A DNA stretch of 64,000 nt, taken from Actinomycetota bacterium (GTDB lineage: Bacteria > Actinomycetota > Acidimicrobiia > Acidimicrobiales > Ilumatobacteraceae). The translations under genes were made by a program, and so were the position numbers. This document shows, one piece after another, positions 1 to 7,631 of this stretch (its first letter is position 1; each line of letters begins with the position of its first letter). A model generated the notes under the pieces. That model saw only the letters and a list, made by a program, of their open reading frames with translations, did not search any database and had not been told where the DNA came from. The stretch lies in the NCBI GenBank assembly GCA_016870775.1, contig VGAK01000005.1, forward strand, positions 28,586 through 92,585, given 5' to 3'.

Positions 1-2
1 CG

Positions 3-773
3 TCGTCGGTCTCGCACGCGGCCGTCGAGATGGCCGAGGAGATCGTCGGGTCGCTGAAGGGCTCGAAGGTGCTCGTCGTGGGCGCCGGCGAGATGGGCGA
101 GGGCGTGGCCACCGCGTTGTCCGGTGCGGGTGCCGGTGTCACCGTGTTGAATCGCACCCCCATCAGGGGAGGGGAGCTCGCCGAGCGCGTCGGGGCCCGG
201 GTCGCCGATTTCACCGACCTCGGGCGCGAACTGTCGCGCGCCGATGTGGTCGTGGCGTGCACCGGATCGGGTGAACCCATCATCGACGAGGCGATGATGA
301 GAGCGGCGCGCGCAGGATCTGCGACTCCGCTCCTCGTGGTGGACATCGCGCTCCCGCGCGACGTCGACAGTGCGGTCGGCACGATCGCGGGCGTCACGCT
401 GCGCGATCTCGATGACTTGTCGCGCTGGGCAGCGCGCGGGATCGAGCAGCGCCGCGGTGAGGTCGACCAAGTGCGCGGGATCATCGCCGAGGAGACGGAG
501 AGATTCGTGCTCGAGCAGGCGCAGCGCCAGGCGGCTCCGTTGGTCGCCCAGTTGCGCGAGGCCGCCGAGAAGGTGCGCTCGGCCGAGATGGATCGGTTCG
601 CCGCCCGGCTCGCCGGCCTCACCGACGAGCAGCGCGAGGTCGTCGAGTCGGTGACGAGGGGCATTGTCGCCAAATTCCTGCACTCGCCGTCGGTGACGTT
701 GCGCGAGGCGGCGGGCACCCCCCAGGGTGAGCGGCTCGCCGCCGCCATCCGGGACCTCTTCAATGTCGAGTGA
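3..773 (+). CDS. hemA: glutamyl-tRNA reductase, C-terminal part (cut by window start)
   Basis: This enzyme reduces glutamyl-tRNA(Glu) to glutamate-1-semialdehyde with NADPH, the first step of the C5 route to tetrapyrroles. The reading frame is open from base 3, before the first ATG at 30, and the opening residues (SSVSHAAVEMAEE) match the conserved stretch before the NADPH domain. The Rossmann loop VLVVGAGEMGEG follows, then a long helical region typical of the dimerisation domain. The N-terminal catalytic domain with its active-site cysteine lies outside the window. It heads a hemA-C-D-B-L series, so the product is handed to HemL encoded downstream. The ATG at 30 is internal, not a start. 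Confidence 0.93.
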   Translation, partial: SSVSHAAVEMAEEIVGSLKGSKVLVVGAGEMGEGVATALSGAGAGVTVLNRTPIRGGELAERVGARVADFTDLGRELSRADVVVACTGSGEPIIDEAMMRAARAGSATPLLVVDIALPRDVDSAVGTIAGVTLRDLDDLSRWAARGIEQRRGEVDQVRGIIAEETERFVLEQAQRQAAPLVAQLREAAEKVRSAEMDRFAARLAGLTDEQREVVESVTRGIVAKFLHSPSVTLREAAGTPQGERLAAAIRDLFNVE

Positions 774-820
774 CTCTCCGCATCTCGGGTGACCCGACGC
801 CCCGGGGACCCGCGGCGGTT

Positions 821-826
821 TAGTGT
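821..826 (+). promoter_or_regulatory. possible -10 element (TAGTGT) for hemC
   Basis: TAGTGT ends 10 bases before the proposed hemC ATG at 837, in the 63-base gap after hemA. This fits the TANNNT -10 class of actinobacterial promoters. The closeness to the start codon suggests a leaderless or nearly leaderless transcript. No convincing -35 box is visible. Confidence 0.4.
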
Positions 827-836
827 CGTGACCGGG

Positions 837-1721
837 ATGACCACTCTCCGCATCGCGACGAGATCGAGCGCGCAGGCGCGGACCCAGGCCGAGCAGCTCG
901 GCGCGTCGATCCTCGCCGCCGCTCCCGGGACCCAGGTCGAGTACCTGTTCGTGGACACGAGCGGCGATCTCGACCGCACGACTCCGCTGCACCAGCTCGG
1001 GGGTCAGGGCATCTTCGTCAAGGAGGTGCAGCGCGCCGTCCTGGAGGGCCGGGCCGATGTCGCGGCGCACTCGGCCAAGGACCTGCCGTCGCGGACCGCA
1101 GCGGGACTGGTGATCGGTGCCTTCACCGAGCGACGTTCGCCCCAGGATGCCCTCGTGGGCTCCCGACTCGGGGATCTCGCACCCGGGGCGACGGTTGCCA
1201 CCGGATCGGTCAGGCGCCGCAGCCAGATGGCTCGTCTCCGACCCGATCTCGTGTTCGCCGAGTTGCGCGGCAACATCGCCACGCGCCTCGAGAAGATCCC
1301 CGACGGTGGGGCGATCGTGATGGCGGTGGCGGCTCTCGAGATCCTGGGACTGACCGACCGCATCGCCGAGGTCCTCGACGTCTCCGTCGCGGTTCCGATG
1401 GTGGGCCAAGGGTGCGTGGCTGCCGAGTGCCGCACCGATGATGCGGCATCAGCGTCGTTGTTGGCCGCGGTCGATCACGCGCCGACGCGACGCGCCCTCG
1501 AGTGCGAACGCGCGTTCCTCGCCGAGCTCGGTGCGGGGTGCTCGCTCCCCGTCGGGGCGCACCTCGGCCCGGACGGGATACTCCGCGCCTACATGGCCGC
1601 GATCGACGGCTCGGATTCGGTGCAGATCGAGGGTGCCATCGGTTCCGACGACGACCACGTGGTGATCGGTGCGGCCGTGGCGCGCGAGTGCCGCGATCGA
1701 CTCGCCCACCGGGGGAGTTGA
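837..1721 (+). CDS. hemC: hydroxymethylbilane synthase (porphobilinogen deaminase)
   Basis: HemC condenses four porphobilinogen molecules into hydroxymethylbilane in the cytoplasm. I chose the ATG at 837 (MTTLRIATRSS), which gives 294 aa. The reading frame stays open back to 789, but the family begins at the LRIATRxS strand. The dipyrromethane cofactor attaches to a cysteine in GAGCSLPVGA, here about C235. The FVKEVQ, HSAKDLP and GSVRRRSQ stretches of the catalytic cleft are all present. The gene lies 63 bases after hemA and 3 bases before hemD, so it is probably co-transcribed with hemD, with its own close -10 element. Confidence 0.96.
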   Translation: MTTLRIATRSSAQARTQAEQLGASILAAAPGTQVEYLFVDTSGDLDRTTPLHQLGGQGIFVKEVQRAVLEGRADVAAHSAKDLPSRTAAGLVIGAFTERRSPQDALVGSRLGDLAPGATVATGSVRRRSQMARLRPDLVFAELRGNIATRLEKIPDGGAIVMAVAALEILGLTDRIAEVLDVSVAVPMVGQGCVAAECRTDDAASASLLAAVDHAPTRRALECERAFLAELGAGCSLPVGAHLGPDGILRAYMAAIDGSDSVQIEGAIGSDDDHVVIGAAVARECRDRLAHRGS

Positions 1722-1724
1722 CGG

Positions 1725-2465
1725 GTGGCTTCCCCCCTGGAGGGTCGCTCGGTGGTGGTCACGCGGTCGGCCGCGCAGAACGCCTCGCTCCGCACCCTGC
1801 TCGAGGCCCGGGGTGCCGTCGTGGTCGAGGTGCCCCTGATCACGATCGCCGAACCAGAGGACGAGGGTCGCGAGCGCGATGCGGTGCTGCAGAGGCTGCA
1901 CGAGTTCGCCTGGATCGTCGTGACATCGCCGAACGGTGCGGAACGACTCGCTCCGTTCATCGATGCCGGCCACGCGGCCGGTGACCACGAGAGCTTTCCG
2001 CTGGTGGCCGCCGTCGGGTCGGCGACGGCGAACACGGTGGGCTCCCCTGTCGCGCTCGTGGCCGAGCCCGCGCGCGCCGACGTGCTCGCCGAGGTCTTTC
2101 CCGCCGGGTCGGGTCGCGTCCTCGTCGTGCAGGGGAGCCTCGCGGACGAGGCACTGTCGCGCGCCATCGAGGACAAGGGGTGGGAGGTGGTGCGCGTCGT
2201 CGCATACCGCACCCTCCACTTGCGACCCGCGCGCGAGGCGATGCTGCCCGCACTGGCCGCCGACGTCCTCCTGCTCGCATCCGGCAGCGCGGCTTCGGCG
2301 TGGTTCGACGCCTTCGGTGCATCCACGCCACCGTTCGTCGTGGCGATCGGACCATCGACTGCGAAGGTGGCGAGGGATCTGGGTCTCGTGCTCTCGGCCG
2401 TGGCCGAGGAGCAGACGCTCGAATCCCTGATCGGGGCGGCCGAGCGGGTCGTGGACACCCACTGA
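1725..2465 (+). CDS. hemD: uroporphyrinogen-III synthase
   Basis: HemD cyclises hydroxymethylbilane with inversion of ring D to give uroporphyrinogen III. The start is GTG at 1725, three bases after hemC stops, and gives 246 aa. The N-terminus (LEGRSVVVTRSAAQN) is the typical first strand, followed by the family pattern VVTSPNGAERL and, near the end, a VAIGPSTAK loop. Sequence conservation in this family is low, so the call also leans on the position between hemC and hemB. This is a stand-alone HemD, not fused to a methyltransferase as in some actinobacteria. Confidence 0.9.
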   Translation: MASPLEGRSVVVTRSAAQNASLRTLLEARGAVVVEVPLITIAEPEDEGRERDAVLQRLHEFAWIVVTSPNGAERLAPFIDAGHAAGDHESFPLVAAVGSATANTVGSPVALVAEPARADVLAEVFPAGSGRVLVVQGSLADEALSRAIEDKGWEVVRVVAYRTLHLRPAREAMLPALAADVLLLASGSAASAWFDAFGASTPPFVVAIGPSTAKVARDLGLVLSAVAEEQTLESLIGAAERVVDTH

Positions 2466-2486
2466 CCGCCGCGCGGATCGTGCCAA

Positions 2487-2492
2487 TAGCAT
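2487..2492 (+). promoter_or_regulatory. possible -10 element (TAGCAT) for hemB
   Basis: TAGCAT ends 7 bases before the hemB ATG, and no Shine-Dalgarno sequence lies between them. A weak -35-like CTGACC sits about 19 bases upstream, overlapping the end of hemD. The arrangement suggests leaderless transcription of hemB. Confidence 0.42.
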
Positions 2493-2499
2493 CGTTTGC

Positions 2500-3480
2500 A
2501 TGACCTTCCCCGTTTCGCGCCCCCGTCGTCTGCGTGCCACCGCGGCCATGCGCGACCTCGTGGCCGAGACCACGCTGTCGACGTCGGATCTCGTGGCACC
2601 GCTCTTCGTGCGCGAGGGCATCGAGTCGCCCCAGCCGATCGTGTCGTTGCCCGGGGTCCTCCAGCACACCCTCGGGTCCCTCGGTGACGAGGTGGCGGTG
2701 CTCCACGATCTCGGGGTGCGCGGGGTGATCCTGTTCGGTGTCCCGGCACGGAAGGACGAGATCGGATCGGGTGCGTGGTCCCCCGACGGGATCGTCCAGC
2801 AGGCACTCGCGGATCTGCGGTCACGATTCGGTGACGACATCGTGCTGATGGCCGATCTCTGCGTCGATGAGTACACCTCGCATGGTCACTGCGGGATCAT
2901 CGGATCCGATGGTGAGGTCGACAACGACGCCACGCTCGAGATCTACGCACGCACGGCCGTTTCCCAGGCCACCGCCGGTGCGCACCTGGTCGCACCGTCG
3001 GGGATGATGGACGGCCAGGTCGGCGCGATCCGCGGAGCACTCGACGATGCGGGCTTCGACTCCACGGCGATCATGGCCTACTCGGCGAAGTACGCGTCGG
3101 CGCTCTACGGGCCGTTTCGCGACGCGGTCGACGTCAGGATCGCCGGGGGTGGCCATCGACACGGGTACCAGCAGGACCCGCGCAACCGGCGCGAGTCGCT
3201 GCGAGAGGTGGCAGAGGACATCGAACAGGGTGCCGACATCGTGTTGGTGAAGCCGGCGCTCGCCTATCTCGACGTGATCGCCGACGTGCGCGCCGCGTTC
3301 GACCACCCCGTCGCGGCGTACCACGTGAGCGGGGAGTACTCGATGATCAAGGCCGCTGCCGAGCGCGGCTGGATCGACCACGATGCCACCGCGCTCGAGC
3401 ACCTCGGGTCGATCAAGCGGGCCGGTGCCGACATCATCCTCACCTACTTCGCGCGCTGGTTCGCCGAGACACGGGCCTGA
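2500..3480 (+). CDS. hemB: porphobilinogen synthase (delta-aminolevulinate dehydratase)
   Basis: HemB joins two 5-aminolevulinate molecules into porphobilinogen. The 326-aa length is normal. Both Schiff-base lysines are visible: K197 in YSAKYASALYGPFRDA and K251 in LVKPALAY. The metal site reads DLCVDEYTSHGHCG, so the three ligand positions are Cys, Asp, Cys rather than the all-Cys zinc site or the Asp-rich magnesium site. As I recall, mycobacterial and streptomycete enzymes share this pattern, so it fits an actinobacterium. hemL follows after 11 bases, so hemB and hemL are likely co-transcribed. Confidence 0.97.
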   Translation: MTFPVSRPRRLRATAAMRDLVAETTLSTSDLVAPLFVREGIESPQPIVSLPGVLQHTLGSLGDEVAVLHDLGVRGVILFGVPARKDEIGSGAWSPDGIVQQALADLRSRFGDDIVLMADLCVDEYTSHGHCGIIGSDGEVDNDATLEIYARTAVSQATAGAHLVAPSGMMDGQVGAIRGALDDAGFDSTAIMAYSAKYASALYGPFRDAVDVRIAGGGHRHGYQQDPRNRRESLREVAEDIEQGADIVLVKPALAYLDVIADVRAAFDHPVAAYHVSGEYSMIKAAAERGWIDHDATALEHLGSIKRAGADIILTYFARWFAETRA

Positions 3481-3491
3481 GCCACGGGACG

Positions 3492-4847
3492 ATGACCGGT
3501 TCCATCCCGTTCTGCGATCCGGTCGCGTGCGTCGCCGCGGGGTGCGACGCCGTCGTGTGCACCGGTCGTGCGGTGCCGTCCAACACCTCGCTCTTCGAGC
3601 GTTCGGCGCGCGCCATACCCGGCGGTGTGAACTCCTCGATCCGTGCGTTCCGTGCAGTCGGGGGAATCCCCTACATCGTCGCGCGCGCCGAGGGTGCGCG
3701 GGTCTGGGATGTCGAGGGTCATGAGATGATCGACCTCGTCCAGAGCTACGGCGCGGTCATCCTCGGTCACGGTCATCCGCGCGTCACCGCCGCCATCAGA
3801 TCAGCAGCCGGGGACGGGACGTCGTACGGTGCGCCGACACCGCGCGAGATGAAGCTCGCCGAGGCGATCTCGGCCCGCGTTCCCTCGTGCGAACGGGTGC
3901 GCTTCATGAACTCCGGGACCGAGGCCACGAGCACCGCCGTGCGTCTCGCGCGCGGTGCGACGGGCCGCAAGCGCATCGTGACGTTCCATGGGAACTTTCA
4001 CGGGGCCACCGACGCACTGCTCGCAGCCGGTGGCAGTGGTGTCGCCACGCTCGGTCTGCCCGGCACGGCCGGTGTGCCCGAGGAGGCGGTGGCGAACACC
4101 TTGGTGGTGCCCTACAACGAAGTCCCCGCGCTCGATGCCGATGTCGCGGCGGTGTTCGTCGAACCGGTTGCGGCCAACATGGGCTTGATCCCACCGGCCC
4201 CCGGTTTCCTCGAGGGTCTGCGCGCCGAGTGCGACCGTGTCGGTGCACTGCTGGTCTTCGACGAAGTGATCACGGGTTTCCGCCTCGGGTCGGGCGGTGC
4301 GCAATCCAAGTACGACGTGCGGCCGGACCTCACGTGCTTCGGCAAGGTCATCGGCGGTGGCCTTCCGGTCGGAGCCGTGGGCGGCCGTCGCGATGTGATG
4401 GAGAACCTCACACCCCTCGGCTCGGTGTTCCACGCCGGCACGCTCGCGGGCAATCCACTCGCCACTGCTGCGGGGCTCGCGGCCCTCGACGAGTTGTCCG
4501 ACGATCTCTACATGGAGTTGTCGGCGCGTGCGCGGCGGCTCTCGGCGCTCCTGCGTGACGCGTGCACCGCGGTCGGGATCGCCGCGTCGTTCCCCGTCGT
4601 CGGAACACTGGTGGGAATGCACTTCGGCGATGCGCTCGGGCAACGTGCCCCTGCGAACTTCGACGATGCGCGGACCACCGACGAGGCCTCGTTCGCCCGC
4701 ATCTTCCACGCACTCCTCGCCGGTGGCGTGGCGCTGGCACCGGGTGCCTACGAGGCGCTGTTCGTGGGCGCGGCCCACGACGACGCGGTGCTCGATGAAC
4801 TCGCCGGCCGCGTCACGGCCGCACTCGGGGGGCTCGTCGCACGATGA
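3492..4847 (+). CDS. hemL: glutamate-1-semialdehyde 2,1-aminomutase
   Basis: This PLP enzyme isomerises glutamate-1-semialdehyde to 5-aminolevulinate, using the product of HemA. Landmarks are IPGGVNSSIRAF near the N-terminus, MNSGTEATSTAVRLAR, DEVITGFR and the PLP lysine in CFGKVIGGGLPVGA (K285 from this start). With the ATG at 3492 the protein is 451 aa, and its first 27 residues look unlike the family and carry four cysteines five residues apart. A GTG at 3573 would give the usual 424 aa (MPSNTSLFERSAR...). Neither start has a strong ribosome-binding site. ATG 3492 lies 11 bases after hemB, which favours coupling, so the start remains open. Confidence 0.94.
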   Translation: MTGSIPFCDPVACVAAGCDAVVCTGRAVPSNTSLFERSARAIPGGVNSSIRAFRAVGGIPYIVARAEGARVWDVEGHEMIDLVQSYGAVILGHGHPRVTAAIRSAAGDGTSYGAPTPREMKLAEAISARVPSCERVRFMNSGTEATSTAVRLARGATGRKRIVTFHGNFHGATDALLAAGGSGVATLGLPGTAGVPEEAVANTLVVPYNEVPALDADVAAVFVEPVAANMGLIPPAPGFLEGLRAECDRVGALLVFDEVITGFRLGSGGAQSKYDVRPDLTCFGKVIGGGLPVGAVGGRRDVMENLTPLGSVFHAGTLAGNPLATAAGLAALDELSDDLYMELSARARRLSALLRDACTAVGIAASFPVVGTLVGMHFGDALGQRAPANFDDARTTDEASFARIFHALLAGGVALAPGAYEALFVGAAHDDAVLDELAGRVTAALGGLVAR

Positions 4848-5437
4848 TGCGCAGGATCGCGGCGGTCGCCGTCGCGGCGGTGATCCTCGGGGCGATCCTC
4901 ACCTCGGGAGGCGACGGTGCACCCGCGCCGGACGCGACCGCGTTGCGCACCGTCGACACCTTCGCGGTGATCGAGGCCGGCAACGTCGATTCGGGGTGGT
5001 CCATCGCGGGGGGCACCACGACGGCCGCGATGCGCCTGTCGCTCGACGACTTGCGCACGATCACGATCCCGGCGGGAACCCTGGTCGCCGAGGGCGGCAC
5101 CATTCCCACGTGCGCGGATCCGACTGCGCCACGGACGTGTGTCTTCATGGCCGACATGTTGGGCGACGCGGTGGTGTGGTTCGCGCTCGTGCCCGCCGAT
5201 CGGATGCGCGGCACCGAGCGACTGACGTTGCCCGGTCTGGTGGACATGCGCGACAACGGAGACCGCGGCGTGCTCGCCAACGGCTGGGTGATACCGCTGG
5301 CGACGCCCGTGGTGCGCGAGTGCGGTGACATCGACACCTCGACCCTGCGGGAATTCATCACCCGGTTCGGTGATGGGAGGTCGACGTCGATCGTGGATCT
5401 AGTGCGCGACGAGATCGTGCGCGTTCGCTGTTCCTGA
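4844..5437 (+). CDS. exported protein of unknown function in the hem cluster
   Basis: I do not recognise a family. The 197-aa product starts with MMRRIAAVAVAAVILGAIL, a short basic stretch and hydrophobic core that look like a signal peptide or signal anchor. The remainder is polar and beta-rich in character. Four cysteines in the mature part (about TCADP, TCVFM, ECGDI and the C-terminal RCS) could form two disulfides outside the cell. Its ATG overlaps the hemL stop (ATGA), so it is translationally coupled to hemL. The coupling suggests, but does not show, a role linked to heme. Confidence 0.75.
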   Translation: MMRRIAAVAVAAVILGAILTSGGDGAPAPDATALRTVDTFAVIEAGNVDSGWSIAGGTTTAAMRLSLDDLRTITIPAGTLVAEGGTIPTCADPTAPRTCVFMADMLGDAVVWFALVPADRMRGTERLTLPGLVDMRDNGDRGVLANGWVIPLATPVVRECGDIDTSTLREFITRFGDGRSTSIVDLVRDEIVRVRCS

Positions 5438-5545
5438 CCGCATCGGCGTCGGAGATGTCGTCACAGTGGTACTTCCGCCGAATGGTGCGTGTTGCTACCA
5501 GACTGCCAATCGGCGCATTTCTACAATCACCTACGAGGCGAACCT

Positions 5546-5920
5546 CTAGTGAGCCTCCGGAGCGGCCTGATCAACGTAGAACACATTCCCATCGGGATCA
5601 GCGACCAATGCCATGACCCCACCCCACGGTTGACGAGTCGGTGGCATCGGGAACTGCACGCCGAGTGAAGTGAGACGCGCAAACTCTGCATCAAGGTCGG
5701 CAACGACAAGACCTATGCCCGTATGCCGACCGAGCAAGTTGGCGTGGTCAGCACCAGGAAGTGCGATGCCAAGTCGAACGGTTCCTGCCGAAAAGGATGC
5801 ATAGCCGTGATCCGGGGATGAAAACTGCAAGGACAGCTTCAGTTTGTCCCGATAGAAGGAGATCGCACGTTCAAGATCCGATACGAAGACATTTACATAA
5901 CCAATCTGCATGGTGCTCAC
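5546..5920 (-). CDS. VOC-family (glyoxalase/dioxygenase-fold) protein
   Basis: This single-domain VOC protein of 124 aa contains the paired beta-alpha-beta-beta-beta pattern: IGYVNVFVSDLERAISFYRDKL at the start and LVADPDGNVFYVDQ at the end. Members bind a metal and act on small molecules (glyoxalases, dioxygenases, resistance proteins), and the substrate cannot be read here. The track start is GTG at 5920, but ATG at 5911 (MQIGYVNVFVSD) fits the domain equally well. The gene and its flanks are visibly richer in A and T than the rest of the window, with codons such as aat, tta and aca that neighbours avoid, which suggests a later arrival. Confidence 0.85.
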   Translation of the reverse strand: MSTMQIGYVNVFVSDLERAISFYRDKLKLSLQFSSPDHGYASFSAGTVRLGIALPGADHANLLGRHTGIGLVVADLDAEFARLTSLGVQFPMPPTRQPWGGVMALVADPDGNVFYVDQAAPEAH

Positions 5921-6015
5921 TGTCCCACCACAACCGACTCACTTCCGACCGATAGTTGGCATGCACGTATCGGGAAGCCAAGGTGTCGACGACCCCATCC
6001 GCGGTCAGGATGTAG

Positions 6016-6846
6016 TCACTTCGCGGTGGTCTCGCGGGGTTCGGTTCCGACCTTGTTCGGTGCGGGCATGAGGGTCTTCATGTCCTCGTGCAACGTGTCG
6101 AAGGTCGTCGCTCCGGACTTGAGTGCCGGATAGATCGGGGAGTCGGGTGAGCACCAGTTCTCCCATTCCGCCGCCCACTCCTCACTGGCCGGATCCGCAC
6201 CGGAGATGTCGTAGCGAATGTGGCAGACGACTCCGAGAATCTCGTACTCGCTCAGTGCACCGCCGGCCTTCTCACCCTGCTGGGGCATCGGGTTCTTGTT
6301 GTATCCGTACGGCACATGCGGGCCACCCTCGCGGTCGGGGTTCCCGTACACCTTCAGCCCGGCCGCTTGATAGCGCTGGCTCCCGTTGTAGACGAAGTTC
6401 AACATGTCCTCGATGTGCGGGAAAGTCTTGAGCGAAGCACCCTCGTAGAGGACCTGACCGGCGCCGCCTGCCCCGTTGCCACCATGGCATCCCGCACACG
6501 CGCCGTAGACGGCGGTGCCGGTGCTGATGGGACCAGCCGCGACCTTTTCCTCCGGGGTCAGTGCGACCATGTAGAGGAACGTCCACACAGGGAGCATCGC
6601 GAGAGCGGACATGGCCCAGAACGGAATCTTGCGACGCTCCTTGGCTGCGCGAACATAAACCGGATCGGGCTCGACGGCCTTGGCCACCGGCGCGGGGTCG
6701 GCTTTGGTCTTGGCCGGTGCGGATGCCCGAGTCGCAACTTCCGACGATGCGGCCGCAGGCGCCGCAGGCGCCCCGGCGGATTCGCCGGCCAGTTCGGCCT
6801 TGCGCGCCTTGGAGCGGTTCAGAAGGTGCTCGGGAATTTCGGTCAC
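6016..6846 (-). CDS. membrane-anchored monoheme cytochrome c
   Basis: A c-type cytochrome of 276 aa starting at GTG 6846. It opens with MTEIPEHLLNRSKARKAE, nearly the same as the start of the subunit IV gene at 8857, followed by an Ala/Pro-rich linker. One membrane helix lies at about 74-96 (IPFWAMSALAMLPVWTFLYMV). The heme site is CAGCH, with C117, C120 and H121. Candidate methionine ligands include the one in KNPMPQQ. The C-terminal half has several Trp and Cys residues (WENWCSPDSP). It diverges from the cytochrome b operon at 7141, and I infer that it carries electrons to or from that complex, facing the outside of the membrane. Confidence 0.88.
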   Translation of the reverse strand: MTEIPEHLLNRSKARKAELAGESAGAPAAPAAASSEVATRASAPAKTKADPAPVAKAVEPDPVYVRAAKERRKIPFWAMSALAMLPVWTFLYMVALTPEEKVAAGPISTGTAVYGACAGCHGGNGAGGAGQVLYEGASLKTFPHIEDMLNFVYNGSQRYQAAGLKVYGNPDREGGPHVPYGYNKNPMPQQGEKAGGALSEYEILGVVCHIRYDISGADPASEEWAAEWENWCSPDSPIYPALKSGATTFDTLHEDMKTLMPAPNKVGTEPRETTAK

Positions 6847-7140
6847 GGGGTCTTACCTCTTCGCGCCACCCGACGAGGCCGCTCACGCGACTCGAGGGGG
6901 CTCGTACTCCTCTCCAACGATAGACAACCGATGCCAGGGAACGGCAACCAACTCGCGCGAATTATCGATCGGGACGCCTGTCGGATGACCTCACAAGAGC
7001 ACAACCCGGCCGGCGCGAACGGGACATTGACGACCGTCACAGCGGGGGAGAATGGCCTTCACCGGGGATGTCCTCGGTAGTGTTCAGAGGTACTCGGGAA
7101 TCCTCCGAGACACCGCCCGACGGAGAAGAAGCCCACTCCA
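6847..7140. promoter_or_regulatory. divergent promoter region between cytochrome c and the cytochrome b/nuo operon
   Basis: This 294-base gap holds no convincing gene. On the plus strand TAGTGT at 7078-7083 is a plausible -10, giving a leader of about 50 bases and a GGAGAAG ribosome-binding site before the ATG at 7141. On the minus strand a TATCGT-like -10 lies near 6923-6928, well upstream of the GTG at 6846. The region should control both the monoheme cytochrome and the roughly 20-kb plus-strand operon. Both elements are read by eye. Confidence 0.4.
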
Positions 7141-7620
7141 ATGCTCGCGATCGACATTCTCAGGTGGCCAGGGATGAACCAGGCGTTCTTGTTCTCCCTG
7201 ATCCTGACGACTGCCATGGCTCTCGTCGTCGTGCCCTATGGCAAGCGTCGCCCTCTCGGTCGTCCCACCACGTGGGGCGAGGCGATGGTCGGCTCGGTCT
7301 ACGTGTTCTTCGCGATGTTCCTCGCCTTCGGTGTGGTGCCGCACCAGTTCATCGACCATGCCGACAAGGAACTCGGCTGGCGCAAGGACAGGCTGGTGTA
7401 CGGCCCCTTCGACCTGCTGAACGCGAAGGCCAACGGGGGGAACTTCCCCTTCACCATCTCCTACGAGGCGATCCGCGACATCGTCGTGGTGGTCATCCAC
7501 GCGTACTTCATCGGACTCATGATCTGGTTGTTCGTGTGGTGGCAGAAGCGCGGCGTGAAGCCCGTGGGTGCAGAGATCGAGAAGTCCACCTACGGACGCC
7601 CGCTGGTGAAGAAGGCCTGA
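7141..7620 (+). CDS. membrane protein of unknown function, first gene of the b6f-like cluster
   Basis: I do not recognise a family. The 159-aa product has about three membrane helices: near 13-33 (AFLFSLILTTAMALVVVPYG), 50-68 (GSVYVFFAMFLAFGVVPH) and 118-141 (VVVVIHAYFIGLMIWLFVWW). Between helices 2 and 3 is a polar segment with KELGWRKDRLVYGPFDLLNAKANGG. Histidines occur in helix 2 (VVPHQFIDH) and helix 3 (VIHAYF), so heme or quinone binding is conceivable. A good GGAGAAG site precedes the ATG. It is 11 bases upstream of the ferredoxin gene, so it is probably an accessory subunit of the quinol-oxidising complex. That role is inference. Confidence 0.75.
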   Translation: MLAIDILRWPGMNQAFLFSLILTTAMALVVVPYGKRRPLGRPTTWGEAMVGSVYVFFAMFLAFGVVPHQFIDHADKELGWRKDRLVYGPFDLLNAKANGGNFPFTISYEAIRDIVVVVIHAYFIGLMIWLFVWWQKRGVKPVGAEIEKSTYGRPLVKKA

Positions 7621-7631
7621 GGAGGAACGTC

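Noticed and set aside
2860..2905. HemB metal site with Asp in place of one zinc cysteine.
   Set aside because: As I recall, the same Cys-Asp-Cys pattern is normal in mycobacterial and streptomycete HemB, so it is not an anomaly.
7068..7631. Long open frame continuing upstream of the ferredoxin start.
   Set aside because: It overlaps the clearly coded membrane protein at 7141-7620 in another frame, its translation has no domain character, and a strong ribosome-binding site marks GTG 7632.
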